5,966 nt of DNA from Candidatus Aminicenantota bacterium (GTDB lineage Bacteria > Acidobacteriota > Aminicenantia > Aminicenantales > Saccharicenantaceae): positions 1-5,966 of the forward strand of contig JALHVH010000415.1 of assembly GCA_022867105.1 (NCBI GenBank). Direction: 5' to 3'. The position numbers and the translations under genes are program-made. The notes under the pieces were generated by a model that did not search any database, was not told the origin of the DNA, and saw nothing but the letters and a program-made list of their open reading frames with translations. Below are positions 5,120 to 5,966 of this stretch, one piece after another (within the stretch, counting starts at the first letter, position 1; each line of letters opens with the position of its first letter).

Positions 5120-5966
5120 ATGTCGAAAAAGACGAAAGTCGGCTTGATCTTCGGAGGGCGCTCGGCCGAGCACGAAGTCTCGCTCGTGTCGGCGGCAGCC
5201 GTCTACAAGAACCTCGATCCGAATAAGTACGAGGTCACGAGCATTTACATCGGGAAAGAAGGGACATGGAAGATTGTCGAATCTCCCCTCCTCCCCGATC
5301 GGAAACCGGCCGGCGGCCGGACCCGTTCTTTCCTGCCTTGGGGAAACCCCGGCCTCGACCTGGCGCCCGCTCCGGACATCTACTTCCCCGTCCTTCACGG
5401 CCCCTATGGAGAGGACGGGACCATCCAGGGCCTCCTGGAGATGGCGGACGTCCCCTACGTCGGCGCCGGGGTCCTAGCTTCCGCCGTCGGAATGGACAAG
5501 GCCCTGTCAAAAGCCCTTTTCGAGAACAAGGGCCTGCCCGTGGTCCCTTACCGGGTCCTGTTGGAGCCGGACTGGGCGAGGGAACGGAAATCCCTTGTCG
5601 AAGGGATCCGGAAGGGGTTTCTCTTCCCGGTCTTCGTCAAGCCTTCCAACCTTGGCTCCTCGGTGGGGATCTCCAAGGTCAAGTCCCCCGGGGACCTCGA
5701 GGCCGCCCTTGAACTGGCCTTCGGTTACGACAGGAAGGTCATCGTCGAGGAGGGCGTTCAGGGCCGCGAGTTCGAGTGCAGCATCCTCGGCAACGATCGT
5801 CCCGCGGCCTCCCTCCCGGGCGAGGTCATCCCTTACCGGGAATTCTACGATTACAGGGACAAGTACGTTGACGGCAAGACCGGGTTCGTGATCCCGGCCG
5901 ACCTCCCCGGCGTCCTGACCTCCGAGATCCAGTGCCTGGCCATCTCGGCGTTCAAGGCCATCGACG
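5120..5966 (+). CDS. ddl: D-alanine--D-alanine ligase (C-terminus cut by window edge)
   Basis: Ddl is an ATP-grasp enzyme that joins two D-alanines for the peptidoglycan stem peptide in the cytoplasm. The 282 visible residues contain FGGRSAEHEVSLVS (11-24), LHGPYGEDGTIQGLLE (92-107), YVGAGVLASAVGMDK (113-127), FVKPSNLGSSVGISKV (172-187), EEGVQGREFECS (210-221) and PGEVIP (233-238). By comparison with E. coli DdlB, Glu19, Ser180 and Tyr249 correspond to the Glu15-Ser150-Tyr216 triad. The tyrosine in FYDYRDKY (242-249) argues for dipeptide rather than D-Ala-D-lactate synthesis. The last ATP-grasp strands and Mg-binding residues lie beyond the edge. The frame is stopped at 5096-5098, so ATG 5120 is the only ATG start; it has no strong ribosome site. 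It is divergent from the exported-protein gene. Confidence 0.96.
   Translation, partial: MSKKTKVGLIFGGRSAEHEVSLVSAAAVYKNLDPNKYEVTSIYIGKEGTWKIVESPLLPDRKPAGGRTRSFLPWGNPGLDLAPAPDIYFPVLHGPYGEDGTIQGLLEMADVPYVGAGVLASAVGMDKALSKALFENKGLPVVPYRVLLEPDWARERKSLVEGIRKGFLFPVFVKPSNLGSSVGISKVKSPGDLEAALELAFGYDRKVIVEEGVQGREFECSILGNDRPAASLPGEVIPYREFYDYRDKYVDGKTGFVIPADLPGVLTSEIQCLAISAFKAID

Noticed and set aside
1..5966. CRISPR array, toxin-antitoxin pair, phage or defence system
   Set aside because: No regularly spaced direct repeats and no genes of such families are visible; apart from the element at 2279-2478 the genes are housekeeping or envelope genes.

Overview
The window is GC-rich bacterial chromosome with ordinary, dense gene packing and consensus-like sigma70 promoters. 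The gene content (split type 1B dihydroorotate dehydrogenase, a Yip1-family membrane protein, an exported protein with paired FlgT-C-like modules, Ddl) would suit an anaerobic or deep-branching Gram-negative lineage such as the Aminicenantes/Acidobacteria group. That placement is a guess from style and cannot be proven from 6 kb.

Layout: (1) the first 464 bases hold the N-terminal half of a PLP-dependent aminotransferase on the minus strand, cut by the window edge. (2) Divergent from it lies a pyrimidine operon, pyrK-pyrD-pyrF (578-3244). PyrK and PyrD form the NAD-linked, iron-sulfur dihydroorotate dehydrogenase, and PyrF decarboxylates OMP to UMP, so the three genes cover the last redox step and the final step of UMP synthesis. 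(3) A minus-strand Yip1-family membrane protein gene overlaps the 3' end of pyrF by 45 bases and has a clear promoter. (4) Upstream of it on the same strand are tRNA-Cys(GCA) and tRNA-Gly(GCC), with their own promoter candidate. (5) Next is a minus-strand gene for an exported protein with two similar C-terminal modules, driven by a consensus TTGACA/TATAAT promoter. (6) Divergent from that is a D-alanine--D-alanine ligase gene, cut by the right edge.

The most notable structure is at 2279-2478, between pyrD and pyrF. A segment of about 200 bp is bounded by 14-bp perfect terminal inverted repeats (18 of 19 when extended) and contains at least four hairpins and repeated G runs. It supplies the last 15 codons and the stop of pyrD. 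If the segment is removed in silico together with one copy of a flanking TA, pyrD ends in frame two codons later as a 304-residue protein, with its stop 9 bases before the pyrF start. This is best read as a non-coding miniature mobile element (MITE-like) inserted in a tightly coupled operon, where its folded RNA may affect pyrF expression.

No CRISPR array, rRNA, full transposase or intrinsic terminator was seen, and no stretch above 300 bases lacks a gene.
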